Part shown: one piece after another, positions 8,669 to 16,963 of the stretch
How the letters are laid out: each line of letters begins with the position of its first letter
Numbering within the stretch: the first letter of the stretch is position 1
DNA from: Acetobacter musti
Lineage (GTDB): Bacteria > Pseudomonadota > Alphaproteobacteria > Acetobacterales > Acetobacteraceae
NCBI RefSeq assembly: GCF_011516835.1
Contig: NZ_WOTB01000028.1
Span: 1-43,515, forward strand
DNA: 43,515 nucleotides
Direction of reading: 5' to 3'
Translations under genes and position numbers: made by a program
The notes under the pieces: model-generated
What the model was told of the DNA's origin: nothing
The model's database searches: none
The model's input: the letters and a program-made list of their open reading frames with translations, nothing else

Positions 8669-10921
8669 TCAGGCGGCTTTCGCGCGGGCGCTGGTCTGGC
8701 TTTCACGCACTCTGAAGCATTCGTTGCCGGTCAGGGCGATCCGGCGCGGGAGGCCGAAGACGAAGCGGCGGGTTGCGGGGCGGTCGCCCGGTTTGTCGGC
8801 AGGCCTGTCCGGGAGGACGGAGCCGATGAAGGTTTCGTCCATGAAGACGTCGAGCGCGGGGGCATCCGTCGCGCCGTGGGGCAGAGTGACATGGCCTTCG
8901 ATGCTGCGGGCCGTGATGCTGTCGATATGGATGGTGACAGCGCTGTTTGTGGTGCCTACGGACTCGGGAAGGGCCAGGCGGGCGCGGATATGTTCGAGCG
9001 TAGCGCCGTCTTCGAGGCGGGGGGCGCAGTATTGCGCGGGTTCCGGCTCATGATCGGGCCAGAGTTCCGCGAAGGAGGCGGCGTTGTGGAACATGTTGCG
9101 GCTGTGGTCGTCCACGAAGCTTTCCGACGGGGCGCCTTCGGCGAGGAGGACGTCGTGGGTTTCGAGTTCGACGTGGAAATATTCGAGGGTTTCTCCGGTT
9201 TCGCCCCGGCGGATGGTGGTTCCGTTGAGGAGACAGTGGGCCGGAATAAGGTAGCCGTCGATGAACATGGCGTGCAGGGGCGAGACGGTGAGGTCGCGGC
9301 GTGGCAGGGCGTTTCCGAGGGAGCCTTTTGTGAAGACGACGGGGATGAGATCCGGATTGCCGCGGGCGAAGCGGCCGTCATAGGAGCGGTAGCCGATCCA
9401 GCGGATGGGGCGCAGGGCGCCGGAGGCGGTGCGGACGTGGTCTCCGGTTTTCAGGTCTTCGACGGGTGTTTCGCCGGTTTCGGTGGCGATGAGGGTGCCG
9501 CGGCAGTAACAGGGGGCGGGGGCGCCGTAATCGATCCGGGTCGATCCGTCGGAAGCCGCGCTCACGCTGAAGCTGCCGCTGTAATCGCCGAGCAGGGCGA
9601 TCTGTCTGGTGACGTCGCCTTCTGTGATTGTCAGGATGTTATCGGCTCCGACGGAGATCTGCTGTGAGCCGGAGCCGGCGTATTTCAGGTCGGTCACGTC
9701 GATGGTGCCGGAGGTGTATGTGATGCCGCCGGTGATGATGGTCCCGGTGCTTATACTGAGAAGACCGCCATGGAGGACGATATTGTTCAGTGTGGCGCCG
9801 CTGGCGGCGTAGACAGCGCCGTCCTGATCGATGGTTGTGTGGATGGCGGTTGCGCCGGATTCCACGGTTTCCGTCGAAATGGCATTGAGCTGATAGTAGC
9901 CGGAGCCATATGGATTTATGACCCACGGGTTGGATATGCCGTCCATAACCGTATCGACGGCCGTGCCGCCGGACAGAATGGTCTGGGTGGACGGCACCGC
10001 GACGGTATCGTCGATCATTCCGAAGGAGATGGTGGATGTAAAATGGGCTCCGTACGATGTCCCGCCGGCATAGATGATCTGGGAGGCTCCCGAGATTTCT
10101 GAGTTGCTGGCTATTGATCCGCACATCGCGTTATAGCTGTTGCCGTAAACGCTCTGCCGGCCGCCTTCGATGGTGGAGTTGTATGAATTTCCGCCGGCGT
10201 CGACGATTTCGTTGCTCCAGAGATCGATGGTTGCGCTGTATGAGCTTGCACCGCTCTCATCGACGAGAATATCGCTGCTGACGTCTGCGGCGAGGATCGT
10301 GTAACCGGCGACTGCGTTTGTGACGGTTCCGTAGATATCTGCTTCGGTCGGGGTATCGCTGACAACGGCGGGAAAGGGTTGTCCTATGGTGATGCCTGAA
10401 ACGGTTACGCCGGGCGCGAAAGCGATGGTGGTGTGGGACGGCATGACGAAGTTGCTGGTGTCCTCGGTGACGATCCGGCTCGCGGTAATGCCGGGAGGGC
10501 TGCCAGCGGCGAATGAGAGGGTGGTTCCGCCATCGCTTCCTGATGTCAGTTCAAAGGTCGAGTAGCTGTATGTGGCGCTGCCGAGACTGACGGAGCCGGC
10601 GACGCTGCCGTCGGGGCTGAGGATGTCCAGCGTGTTTCCGGACACCAGTTTTGTCGTCATGCCGGACTGCCAGTTCAGCGAGGCGAGTTCGATTTTGTCT
10701 CCGGGGCTGAAATCGGTGATTGCGCCGGGCAGGGCTGATGCGTCGGAGACGACCAGGGTGCCGCTGTAGCCGGACATGAAATCGACGGTGGCGGAAGCAA
10801 TCTGTGCCGGATCGCTGACGAGAAGGGTGCCATTGGTGACGCAGAGCGTGCCCGAAAAGGCGGACAGGACCGGTCCGGCGCCGGTGAGGTCGAGTGTGGA
10901 GGTTCCTTCCTGGACGATCAT
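8669..10921 (-). CDS. Hint-domain protein, C-terminal part after an in-frame stop
   Basis: The C-terminal portion (750 aa from the first ATG after the TAA at 11284) of a secreted repeat protein. Residues about 1-465 are Gly/Ser/Thr-rich repeats of the kind SGGTxxxTxxx, expected to form a beta helix. From C471 a Hint_2 (hedgehog/intein) domain follows: CYCRGTLIATETGETPVEDL, then KTGDHVRTASGALRPIRWIG, and later LTVSPLHAMFIDGYLIPAHC. Hint domains cleave their own backbone at the first cysteine. No C-terminal His-Asn splicing end is visible, so cleavage rather than splicing is expected. After Hint comes a ~110-residue tail with an Asp-rich segment. The frame is continuous with 11282-12031 apart from one TAA. 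The large glycosyltransferase follows 12 bp downstream. Confidence 0.8.
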   Translation of the reverse strand: MIVQEGTSTLDLTGAGPVLSAFSGTLCVTNGTLLVSDPAQIASATVDFMSGYSGTLVVSDASALPGAITDFSPGDKIELASLNWQSGMTTKLVSGNTLDILSPDGSVAGSVSLGSATYSYSTFELTSGSDGGTTLSFAAGSPPGITASRIVTEDTSNFVMPSHTTIAFAPGVTVSGITIGQPFPAVVSDTPTEADIYGTVTNAVAGYTILAADVSSDILVDESGASSYSATIDLWSNEIVDAGGNSYNSTIEGGRQSVYGNSYNAMCGSIASNSEISGASQIIYAGGTSYGAHFTSTISFGMIDDTVAVPSTQTILSGGTAVDTVMDGISNPWVINPYGSGYYQLNAISTETVESGATAIHTTIDQDGAVYAASGATLNNIVLHGGLLSISTGTIITGGITYTSGTIDVTDLKYAGSGSQQISVGADNILTITEGDVTRQIALLGDYSGSFSVSAASDGSTRIDYGAPAPCYCRGTLIATETGETPVEDLKTGDHVRTASGALRPIRWIGYRSYDGRFARGNPDLIPVVFTKGSLGNALPRRDLTVSPLHAMFIDGYLIPAHCLLNGTTIRRGETGETLEYFHVELETHDVLLAEGAPSESFVDDHSRNMFHNAASFAELWPDHEPEPAQYCAPRLEDGATLEHIRARLALPESVGTTNSAVTIHIDSITARSIEGHVTLPHGATDAPALDVFMDETFIGSVLPDRPADKPGDRPATRRFVFGLPRRIALTGNECFRVRESQTSARAKAA

Positions 10922-11281
10922 GCCCGCGCCGGAGATGGTTCCGGTGTCCAGCTTCGCCGGGCCGGTGAAGACCAGCGACGCGCCGCTGTCGATGGTGATG
11001 TTTCCGGCGAGGGCGGTGTCGTCCGTGGCGACGAACGAGCCGCCGCTGACGACGTGAACGTCTGCGCCGGCGTTCAGTGTCGTTCCGAAGGCGAAGCCGC
11101 CGGAGGAGAGGGTCTGGAGACCGCCGGAGGAGACGGTGATGGCCGAGACGATGCTGTCGGTGACGGTCTGCGTCCCGCCGGACAGGATGGTGCCTGAGGT
11201 TGCGGCGGTGCCGGACGTTCCGCATTCGAAGACGGTCTGTGTTCCGCCGTTTCCGATGGTGAAATGGCTGTCTGTTCCGCC

Positions 11282-12031
11282 TTAGCTTATGGATTCGCTG
11301 CTGCTGGTGATGACCGTGCCGGTGGCGGCTGTGCCGGGGCCGATGGAGAGGGTCGCATTCGCCGGAATGTGGAGGCCGGATACTGTGGTGCCGGAGCCGG
11401 GTGAGATGACTCCGCCGCTCATGGACAGGCCTGTCAGGTCGGCGTCCGTGACTGTGCTGTAATCGCCGGAGCTGGCGAAGATGACGGAGCCGCCATTTCC
11501 GATGGTGACGTCTTCCAGTGTCGCGCCGCTGTGCATGGTCAGGGACGTGCCGCTTTCGACCAGCGAGCTGACGAGGTGGCTGTCTTCGCTGAGGATGACG
11601 GCGGTGTATTGTGAGAACTGCCCGGAGGTGATGGTGCCGTTTCCGAGGCTGATCCGTGCGCCGCTGGCGACCATGCTGTGAATGGCGCCGCCATTGTCGA
11701 TGGTGGCTGAGAAGGCGCTTCCGGAGAGAGTGTCGATGGTTCCGCCGTCGACATTCAGGGTGGACGAGGTCACGGCGGCGGAGCTGACGGTGCCGCCCTG
11801 ATCGACGGTGAGCTGTCCGGCGGTGACGGAGGCTGATTTCTCGGTGCCGCCGGAGAGGACGTGTTCGAAAGCGGTCGGGGTATTATAGCCGGAGGGGTAG
11901 CCGTAGAAGGAGGAGCCGAGGACGACGGTGCCGGAGGCGAGGCCGGCGACTTCGAGCGTGCCGCTGAGAACGTGGACACCGGAAACGGAGCTGTCCGGGC
12001 CGACGAGGGCGGTTGAGCCGTCGTAAATCAC
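11282..12031 (-). CDS. Repeat protein, N-terminal part before an in-frame stop
   Basis: 249 residues of the same reading frame as the Hint protein, ending at TAA 11284-11282. The sequence is a low-complexity series of Gly/Ser/Thr/Val repeats (HVLSGGTEKSASV, LTVDQGGTVSSAAV, MHSGATLEDVTIGNGG) typical of passenger-like beta-helical surface proteins. The GTG at 12031 is the first usable start: the frame is open further upstream for over 100 bp but holds no ATG, GTG or TTG. No signal peptide is seen, and the ribosome site is poor. If translated alone it would lack the Hint domain. Confidence 0.65.
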   Translation of the reverse strand: MIYDGSTALVGPDSSVSGVHVLSGTLEVAGLASGTVVLGSSFYGYPSGYNTPTAFEHVLSGGTEKSASVTAGQLTVDQGGTVSSAAVTSSTLNVDGGTIDTLSGSAFSATIDNGGAIHSMVASGARISLGNGTITSGQFSQYTAVILSEDSHLVSSLVESGTSLTMHSGATLEDVTIGNGGSVIFASSGDYSTVTDADLTGLSMSGGVISPGSGTTVSGLHIPANATLSIGPGTAATGTVITSSSESIS

Positions 12032-12203
12032 GGATGGTACGCTCGAAGATGATGTGTCTCCGGTCGTTTTCAGTAATATTCGGTTAATAATGAGAAACGC
12101 TTTTGTTATCCGGGAAAACAGCGGCTGTTCTGTTGATGAAGTGATGTTTTTCCGGTGAAATTTTCGGATGATGACCGGAATGATGCCGGGAGGACGGCAT
12201 CGG

Positions 12204-13034
12204 TTACCGGGGATGTGCGGTCGTGGTCACCAGGGGATCCTGCCCGATAATGGCGCAGCTGTGATCCTGGAGCTCCTCGGCTGAGGCGCGGTTCTGGCGG
12301 GCGGGATCGGCGACATCGTCGAGGAGCAGAAAGCCCTTAGTGTTGTCGGAGAATGTTTCGGGGACGACGGCGAGGGTGTGGTGGCCCATCTCATGTTCGG
12401 GATCGCGGAGCGAGCGGGCGAGCAGGAGAAAGGGTTTTACGCCGGTGATATCCGGTGTGTTGATGCGCATGGCGCGGTAGGGGTGGCCGAGCAGCGGAGC
12501 GGGAAGCGGGGTCCAGGTCGTTCCGACGGCGCTGCGCATATAATAAAGAGCGACTTTCACGTCGGGCCGGATGCATTCGACATGGATGTGGAGCTGGTTC
12601 TGTGAGCGGCCGTCCTGCGAGTTGATGGCCAGGGCGACATCGCCGCGTGGCAGGCGCACGCCGTAGCCTTCGCCGACGCGGGAGACCTGTGTCCAGGCGT
12701 GGGCGAAGTAGTCCGGGGTGGCGGGGTCGCGGAGGGACGAGGCTTCCATGCCGGGGGTGCGGTCGGTCGGGATCAGCAGGTATTGCGACCGGCCTTCGAT
12801 GCTTTTCAGGACGGCGATCCGGTGCGGCATATCGAGGACGGTGCAGGGGCCTTTGCCGGGGGGTGTTCCTGTGCTGCTGTCTGAGGCGTTACCTGGGGCG
12901 GCGCTGCCCGTTCCGGTCTGTAGCGGGACGCAGCGTTCGTGGACGATATGCCACAGGGCGTCCGGGTTTTTCGCGTGGGCGGCTGTTGCGGCTGTCAGGG
13001 CGAGGCAGGCGCCCGCGAGAAGGTGTCGCAACAT
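12204..13034 (-). CDS. cdh: CDP-diacylglycerol diphosphatase, secreted
   Basis: Hydrolyses CDP-diacylglycerol to phosphatidate and CMP. It belongs to the Cdh family, with a HIT-like fold. It shows the family's LWHIVHERCVP start of the mature protein, GKGPCTVLDMPHRIAVLKS, LRDPATPDYFAHAW, the NSQDGRSQNQLHIHVECIRP catalytic segment with the His-x-His pair, and YRAMRI. The ATG at 13034 starts a clear signal peptide (MLRHLLAGACLALTAATAAHA, cut before KNPD), so it acts outside the cytoplasmic membrane or in the periplasm. A GGAG lies about 12 bp upstream. An in-frame GTG at 13157 would extend it by 41 residues and bury the signal, so it is less likely. Length is 276 aa against about 250 in E. coli. 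Confidence 0.9.
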   Translation of the reverse strand: MLRHLLAGACLALTAATAAHAKNPDALWHIVHERCVPLQTGTGSAAPGNASDSSTGTPPGKGPCTVLDMPHRIAVLKSIEGRSQYLLIPTDRTPGMEASSLRDPATPDYFAHAWTQVSRVGEGYGVRLPRGDVALAINSQDGRSQNQLHIHVECIRPDVKVALYYMRSAVGTTWTPLPAPLLGHPYRAMRINTPDITGVKPFLLLARSLRDPEHEMGHHTLAVVPETFSDNTKGFLLLDDVADPARQNRASAEELQDHSCAIIGQDPLVTTTAHPR

Positions 13035-13128
13035 GGTCGGTTCTGGCTCCGTTTTCGCGAATGGGGTCCGTGACGACCGGTATTGTTGCATATCCTCATC
13101 GGAATCGTCACCGCTGGCGAGTGGCGAT

Positions 13129-13884
13129 TCAGGAGGATGCGCAGGCCTTTTCGCCACGGATCAGCCGGGTCCATTCCTCGCGCAGGACGGCGTCTGCTTC
13201 GGCCATGCCGGTGTTCAGTCCGAGCTGGCGGAGGCTGGTGACGCCGTATTCGCGGATGCCGCAGGGGACGATTCCCTCGAAGGCGGAGAGGTCGGGATCG
13301 ACGTTCAGGGAGATGCCGTGCCAGCTGACCCAGCGTGTGACGCGGACGCCGAGGGCGGCGATCTTGGCTTCGGTTCCGGTGCGCGGATCGACGACCCAGA
13401 CGCCGACGCGGCCTTCGCGTCTTTCGCCTTTCACGCCGAAGCGGGCGAGGGTGGCGATGAGCCAGTTTTCGAGAAAGCAGACATAGGCGCGCAGATCGCG
13501 GGCGGGGACGGGGCCGTGTTCGCGCTGGAGGTCGAGCATGAGATAGGCCACGCGCTGTCCGGGGCCGTGATAGGTCCACTGGCCGCCGCGACCGGCGGGG
13601 TAGGTGGGGTAGCCGCGCGGATTGAAGAGATCGCTGTCTTTTGCCGATGTGCCGGCGGTGAAGAGCGGGGGGTGTTCGAGAAGCCAGATTCGTTCCCGGG
13701 CTTCATGGGCGCGGATGTCGCGGACGGTCTGTTCCATCCGGGCGATGGCGAAGGGGTAGGGGACATATCCGGCGGATCGCTCCCACAGGACGGGGCGGAT
13801 GCCACCGTCTGCGTCGCCTTCCGGGACCGGACGAAATTCTTCTTCGCGAATCGTGAGTTCTGCCGTTGCGGCCTGATCGGTCAT
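13129..13884 (-). CDS. lipB: Octanoyltransferase LipB
   Basis: Moves octanoate from acyl carrier protein to lipoyl domains of the 2-oxoacid dehydrogenases and GcvH, the first step of lipoate synthesis. All family marks are visible: the [12 protein letters not shown] signature (about residues 99-110), the catalytic lysine in [10 protein letters not shown] (about K174), and the acyl-thioester cysteine in GIVPCGI (about C208). Length is 251 aa, a little longer than E. coli LipB because of a 30-residue N-terminal extension. It lies 94 bp upstream of cdh on the minus strand and diverges from tRNA-Leu(GAG). No lipA is in the window. Confidence 0.96.
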   Translation of the reverse strand: MTDQAATAELTIREEEFRPVPEGDADGGIRPVLWERSAGYVPYPFAIARMEQTVRDIRAHEARERIWLLEHPPLFTAGTSAKDSDLFNPRGYPTYPAGRGGQWTYHGPGQRVAYLMLDLQREHGPVPARDLRAYVCFLENWLIATLARFGVKGERREGRVGVWVVDPRTGTEAKIAALGVRVTRWVSWHGISLNVDPDLSAFEGIVPCGIREYGVTSLRQLGLNTGMAEADAVLREEWTRLIRGEKACASS

Positions 13885-13940
13885 GGGTTATACGCCCCTC
13901 CACTCCTCCGGTATCGCTCAGATGATGCCGGTTGTCACGG

Positions 13941-14026
13941 GCGGCCGTGGCGGAATGGTAGACGCGCAAGCTTGAGGTGCTTGTGGGGGAAACCCTGTGG
14001 AAGTTCGAGTCTTCTCGGCCGCACCA
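13941..14026 (+). tRNA. tRNA-Leu (anticodon GAG)
   Basis: A complete class II tRNA of 86 nt. The acceptor GCGGCCG pairs with CGGCCGC, and the encoded CCA is at 14024-14026. The anticodon stem CAAGC/GCTTG holds the loop TTGAGGT, giving GAG for CUC/CUU leucine codons. The long variable arm TGGGGGAAACCCTGT and the T-arm AGTTCGAGTCT are present. It is followed at once by a short ATCCT/AGGAT hairpin. Confidence 0.95.
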
Positions 14027-14268
14027 GTGATCCTTTTTCAGGATTAAAGTCTGTAAAATAATACGCTGTCTGTAATGCGGGACGGGGGATGATCCCCTGA
14101 CCGCAGGTCAGAGCGTCGCGTCCATGGTATGTCATATATTTGCCGCGCTTTTTACGTTTTTAACCTCTAGAATGAACGGGCAGGACCGATCTACAGTCTC
14201 GCATCCGCCCGGAGTGCGCGTCTGTCGTGTAACTCCGCCTGCCGTATCATGAATGAGGGTATCATTTC

Positions 14269-15150
14269 GTGACAAAGCCTTTACGTAAAGCTGTTCTGCC
14301 TGTTGCCGGGCTGGGCACAAGATTCCTTCCGGCCACGAAAGCCATGCCGAAGGAAATGCTGCCTGTTGTTGACAAGCCCCTGATACAGTACGCAGTCGAC
14401 GAAGCGCGTGCGGCCGGAATTGAAGAGATCTGCCTGATTACGGGGCGGGGCAAAGATTCTCTGATCGATTATTTCGATGTTGCATTTGAGCTCGAGCATA
14501 CGCTGCGCGCGCGGAACAAGGTGGATGCGCTGAAGGCTCTTGAGCCGAGCAGCATCGAGGCCGGTTCCCTGATTGCGGTGCGTCAGCAGGAGCCGATGGG
14601 GCTGGGTCATGCGATCTGGTGTGCGCGCAGCTTCATTGGTGACGATCCGTTCGCCATTCTTCTGCCGGATGACGTGGTGCAGTCGGGTGTGCCGTGTCTG
14701 AAGCAGCTTGCGGATGCCTATTATGAGACGGGCGGCAGTGTGGTTGCTGTTGAGGAGGTGCCGCGTGAGCGCACCAACCGCTACGGCATTCTTAAGCCGG
14801 GCAAGGATGACGGGAAGCTCGTCGAGATCACCGGGCTGGTTGAGAAGCCGAAGCCGGAAGACGCGCCGTCAAATCTGTCGATCATCGGCCGTTATATCCT
14901 GACGCCTGAGATCATGCCGTTCCTGTCGCTTCTGGAGAAGGGCGCGGGCGGTGAGGTGCAGCTCACGGATGCGATGGCGAAGACGATCGGCAAAACGCCG
15001 TTCCATGGTCTGCGTTATGAAGGAGAGCGGTTCGATTGCGGCAACAAGATCGGCTTCCTTGAGGCACAGATCGCGTTTGCGCTCGAGCGGCCCGACCTTG
15101 CGGACGATGTCCGCGAATTTCTGAAGAAATACAGCGGAGCCGCGGCATGA
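14269..15150 (+). CDS. galU: UTP-glucose-1-phosphate uridylyltransferase
   Basis: Makes UDP-glucose from glucose-1-phosphate and UTP for exopolysaccharide, LPS and cellulose-type polymers. The nucleotide-binding start AVLPVAGLGTRFLPATKA and the following MPKEMLPVVDKPLIQYAVDE are diagnostic, as are LPDDVV, GLVEKPKPEDAPSNL and GRYILTPEI. At 293 aa it is standard size. GTG at 14269 is taken as start because the protein then begins MTKPLRKAVLPVAG, the normal family N-terminus. The stop overlaps the phosphohexomutase start by 4 bp (ATGA), so the two enzymes that deliver UDP-glucose from glucose-6-phosphate are translationally coupled. The 242 bp upstream includes an AT-rich tract (14130-14165) that may hold the promoter. 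Confidence 0.96.
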   Translation: MTKPLRKAVLPVAGLGTRFLPATKAMPKEMLPVVDKPLIQYAVDEARAAGIEEICLITGRGKDSLIDYFDVAFELEHTLRARNKVDALKALEPSSIEAGSLIAVRQQEPMGLGHAIWCARSFIGDDPFAILLPDDVVQSGVPCLKQLADAYYETGGSVVAVEEVPRERTNRYGILKPGKDDGKLVEITGLVEKPKPEDAPSNLSIIGRYILTPEIMPFLSLLEKGAGGEVQLTDAMAKTIGKTPFHGLRYEGERFDCGNKIGFLEAQIAFALERPDLADDVREFLKKYSGAAA

Positions 15151-16556
15151 GTTTCAGACATACTTTTGAGGCGACGAGCCTTCGCGAATATGACATTCGC
15201 GGCATTGTTGGCAAGACGCTGACGGTTGAGGACGCGTATGCGATCGGACGGACGTTCGCGAGCATCGTGATCGGCAATGGCGGCAAAACCGTTGTCATCG
15301 GGTATGACGGGCGTCTGTCCTCGCCGTCGCTGGAAGAGGCGCTGGTGAATGGCGCCGTGGCGTCCGGCGCGGACGTGACCCGCATTGGCCGTGGTCCGAC
15401 GCCGATGCTGTATTTCGCTTCCGTAACGCTGAAGGCGGACGGGGCGATCATGGTGACGGGCAGCCACAATCCGGCGAATTATAACGGCTTCAAGATGATG
15501 CTGGCCGGCAAGCCGTTCTTCGGCGAGCAGATCAAGCATCTGGGCCATCTGTCGCATACCGGCGAAGTCGTCCCCGAGGCGAAGGGCACGGTGAAGACCA
15601 TCGACATCAAAGAGCAGTACATCACCCGTCTGCTGAAAGATTACGATGGTGGCGACCGCAAGCTGAAAGTGGTCTGGGATAACGGTAACAGTGTTGCTGG
15701 CGATATCCTGAAGGATCTGCTGGTAAGGCTGCCGGGTGAGCACATCATCCTGAACGGTGAGGTGGACGGAAACTTCCCGGCGCATCATCCTGACCCGACG
15801 GTGGCCAGCAATTTGACGCAGCTGATCGATGCTGTGAAGAAGGACAAGGCTGACCTGGGCATTGCTTTTGACGGCGACGCGGACCGGATTGGTCTGGTTG
15901 ACGATAAGGGCGAGATTCTCTGGGGCGATCAGATCCTGGTTCTGCTGGCGCGTGATGTGCTGAAGCAGCATCCGGGCGGCACGATCATTGCCGATGTCAA
16001 AGCCAGCCAGGTGCTGTTTGATGAGGTGAAGAAGGCCGGCGGCGAGCCGCTGATGTGGCGCACGGGTCATTCGCTGATCAAGTCGAAGATGGCTGAGACG
16101 AAGTCGCCGCTGGCGGGTGAGATGTCGGGGCACATCTTCTTTGCCGACAAGTGGTATGGCTTTGACGATGCGATTTATGCGTCGATCCGCGTGCTCGGTA
16201 TTGTGGCGCGGATGAAGGAGCCGCTTTCGGCGTTCCGTGAGGCGCTGCCGCAGACGATTTCCACGCCGGAAATCCGCTTTGACTGCGACGACCATCGCAA
16301 GTTCAAGGTGATCGAGGAAGTGGCCGAGCGTCTTCGCAAGGACAGCGCGGATGTGTCCGAGATCGATGGTGTGCGCGTGAACACGCCTGACGGATGGTGG
16401 CTGCTGCGCGCTTCCAACACGCAGGCCGTGCTTGTCGCGCGCTGCGAGGGCAAGAGTGCACAGGGGCTCGAGAACCTCAAGAACGCCCTGACGATTCAGT
16501 TGGAGAAGTCCGGGCTTGAGAAGCCTGATTTCTCGGGTGAGAACGCGGGGCACTGA
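15147..16556 (+). CDS. Phosphoglucomutase/phosphomannomutase
   Basis: Interconverts hexose-6-phosphate and hexose-1-phosphate, feeding GalU with glucose-1-phosphate and possibly GDP-mannose synthesis with mannose-1-phosphate. It is a member of the alpha-D-phosphohexomutase superfamily: N-terminal EYDIRGIVGKTLT, the phosphoserine loop in MVTGSHNPANYNG (about S106), the Mg-binding FDGDADRIG (D242, D244, D246), the sugar loop GEMSGHIFFADKWYGFDDA, and a C-terminal phosphate-binding segment RASNTQAVLVARCEG. Length 469 aa fits the PMM/PGM type. Its ATG overlaps the galU stop. The equivalent pair in Komagataeibacter-type bacteria supplies cellulose and acetan precursors. Which sugar is preferred cannot be read from sequence. 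Confidence 0.95.
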   Translation: MSFRHTFEATSLREYDIRGIVGKTLTVEDAYAIGRTFASIVIGNGGKTVVIGYDGRLSSPSLEEALVNGAVASGADVTRIGRGPTPMLYFASVTLKADGAIMVTGSHNPANYNGFKMMLAGKPFFGEQIKHLGHLSHTGEVVPEAKGTVKTIDIKEQYITRLLKDYDGGDRKLKVVWDNGNSVAGDILKDLLVRLPGEHIILNGEVDGNFPAHHPDPTVASNLTQLIDAVKKDKADLGIAFDGDADRIGLVDDKGEILWGDQILVLLARDVLKQHPGGTIIADVKASQVLFDEVKKAGGEPLMWRTGHSLIKSKMAETKSPLAGEMSGHIFFADKWYGFDDAIYASIRVLGIVARMKEPLSAFREALPQTISTPEIRFDCDDHRKFKVIEEVAERLRKDSADVSEIDGVRVNTPDGWWLLRASNTQAVLVARCEGKSAQGLENLKNALTIQLEKSGLEKPDFSGENAGH

Positions 16557-16597
16557 TCTCAGTATCCTGAGTTTCAGTCTTCTGAGCGGGAGGCGTC

Positions 16598-16780
16598 TTG
16601 TCTGATCCGGACACCTTCCGCTCCTTTCTGGAACCCGGCCAGTGGGTGACGCATCCTGACCATCCCGAATGGGGGACGGGTCAGGTGCAGTCGGCCATTG
16701 GCTCACGGGTGACCGTTAATTTCGAGCATATGGGCAAGGTTACGATTGACGCCAGGGTTGTGACGCTGGTCATTTGCTGA
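16598..16780 (+). CDS. DUF3553 family small protein
   Basis: A 60-aa soluble protein of the DUF3553 family, recognised by the core FLEPGQWVTHPDHPEWGTGQVQ followed by VTVNFEHMGKVTID. The fold resembles the small beta-barrel found next to UvrD/CarD-like Tudor domains, but its role is unknown. The TTG at 16598 is the best start (MSDPDTFRSFLEPG), preceded by GGGAGG at 16588-16593. It lies 41 bp after the phosphohexomutase and may be the last gene of that operon. Confidence 0.8.
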   Translation: MSDPDTFRSFLEPGQWVTHPDHPEWGTGQVQSAIGSRVTVNFEHMGKVTIDARVVTLVIC

Positions 16781-16963
16781 GAGTCTGTGTGATGGTCCGG
16801 AGATGATGTTCTGTGTGAGCACTTCTCTGTAATATTCTGATTTTAAAATATATTTTTTGTTTTATGTGAGTTTTCCCGTGCCGGGTGCCTCACTGTTGCG
16901 GCAGGAGAGCCGTGCGCAGAGAGAGCCTTCACGCGAGTGTGGACTTCGCGCTATACAGGACCG

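Larger units (their letters stand above)
8669..12031 (-). pseudogene. Full-length Hint-domain surface protein gene split by one TAA
   Basis: Reading the two pieces as one gives 1,121 codons in a single frame with only one internal stop, TAA at 11284-11282. The 120 codons between the stop and the next ATG (10921) keep the same repeat style (TIGNGGTQTVFECG, TILSGGTQTVTDSIV, SSGGLQTLSSGGFAFG), which shows they were coding. There is no frameshift. One substitution from a sense codon such as TAC, TCA or CAA would explain it. Either this is a recent null allele, a sequencing error, or a stop that is read through. Confidence 0.75.

Noticed and set aside
13035..13157. Extended start for the CDP-diacylglycerol diphosphatase
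   Set aside because: It would hide a clear signal peptide beginning at 13034 and overlap lipB.
15015..16706. Long open frame on the minus strand opposite the phosphohexomutase
   Set aside because: It mirrors a clearly conserved enzyme, its translation is Arg/His/Gln-rich with no family motif, and long antisense frames are expected at this GC content.
16860..16960. Glycine or molybdenum-cofactor riboswitch before moaA
   Set aside because: Short stems are present, but conserved core sequences could not be matched by eye.
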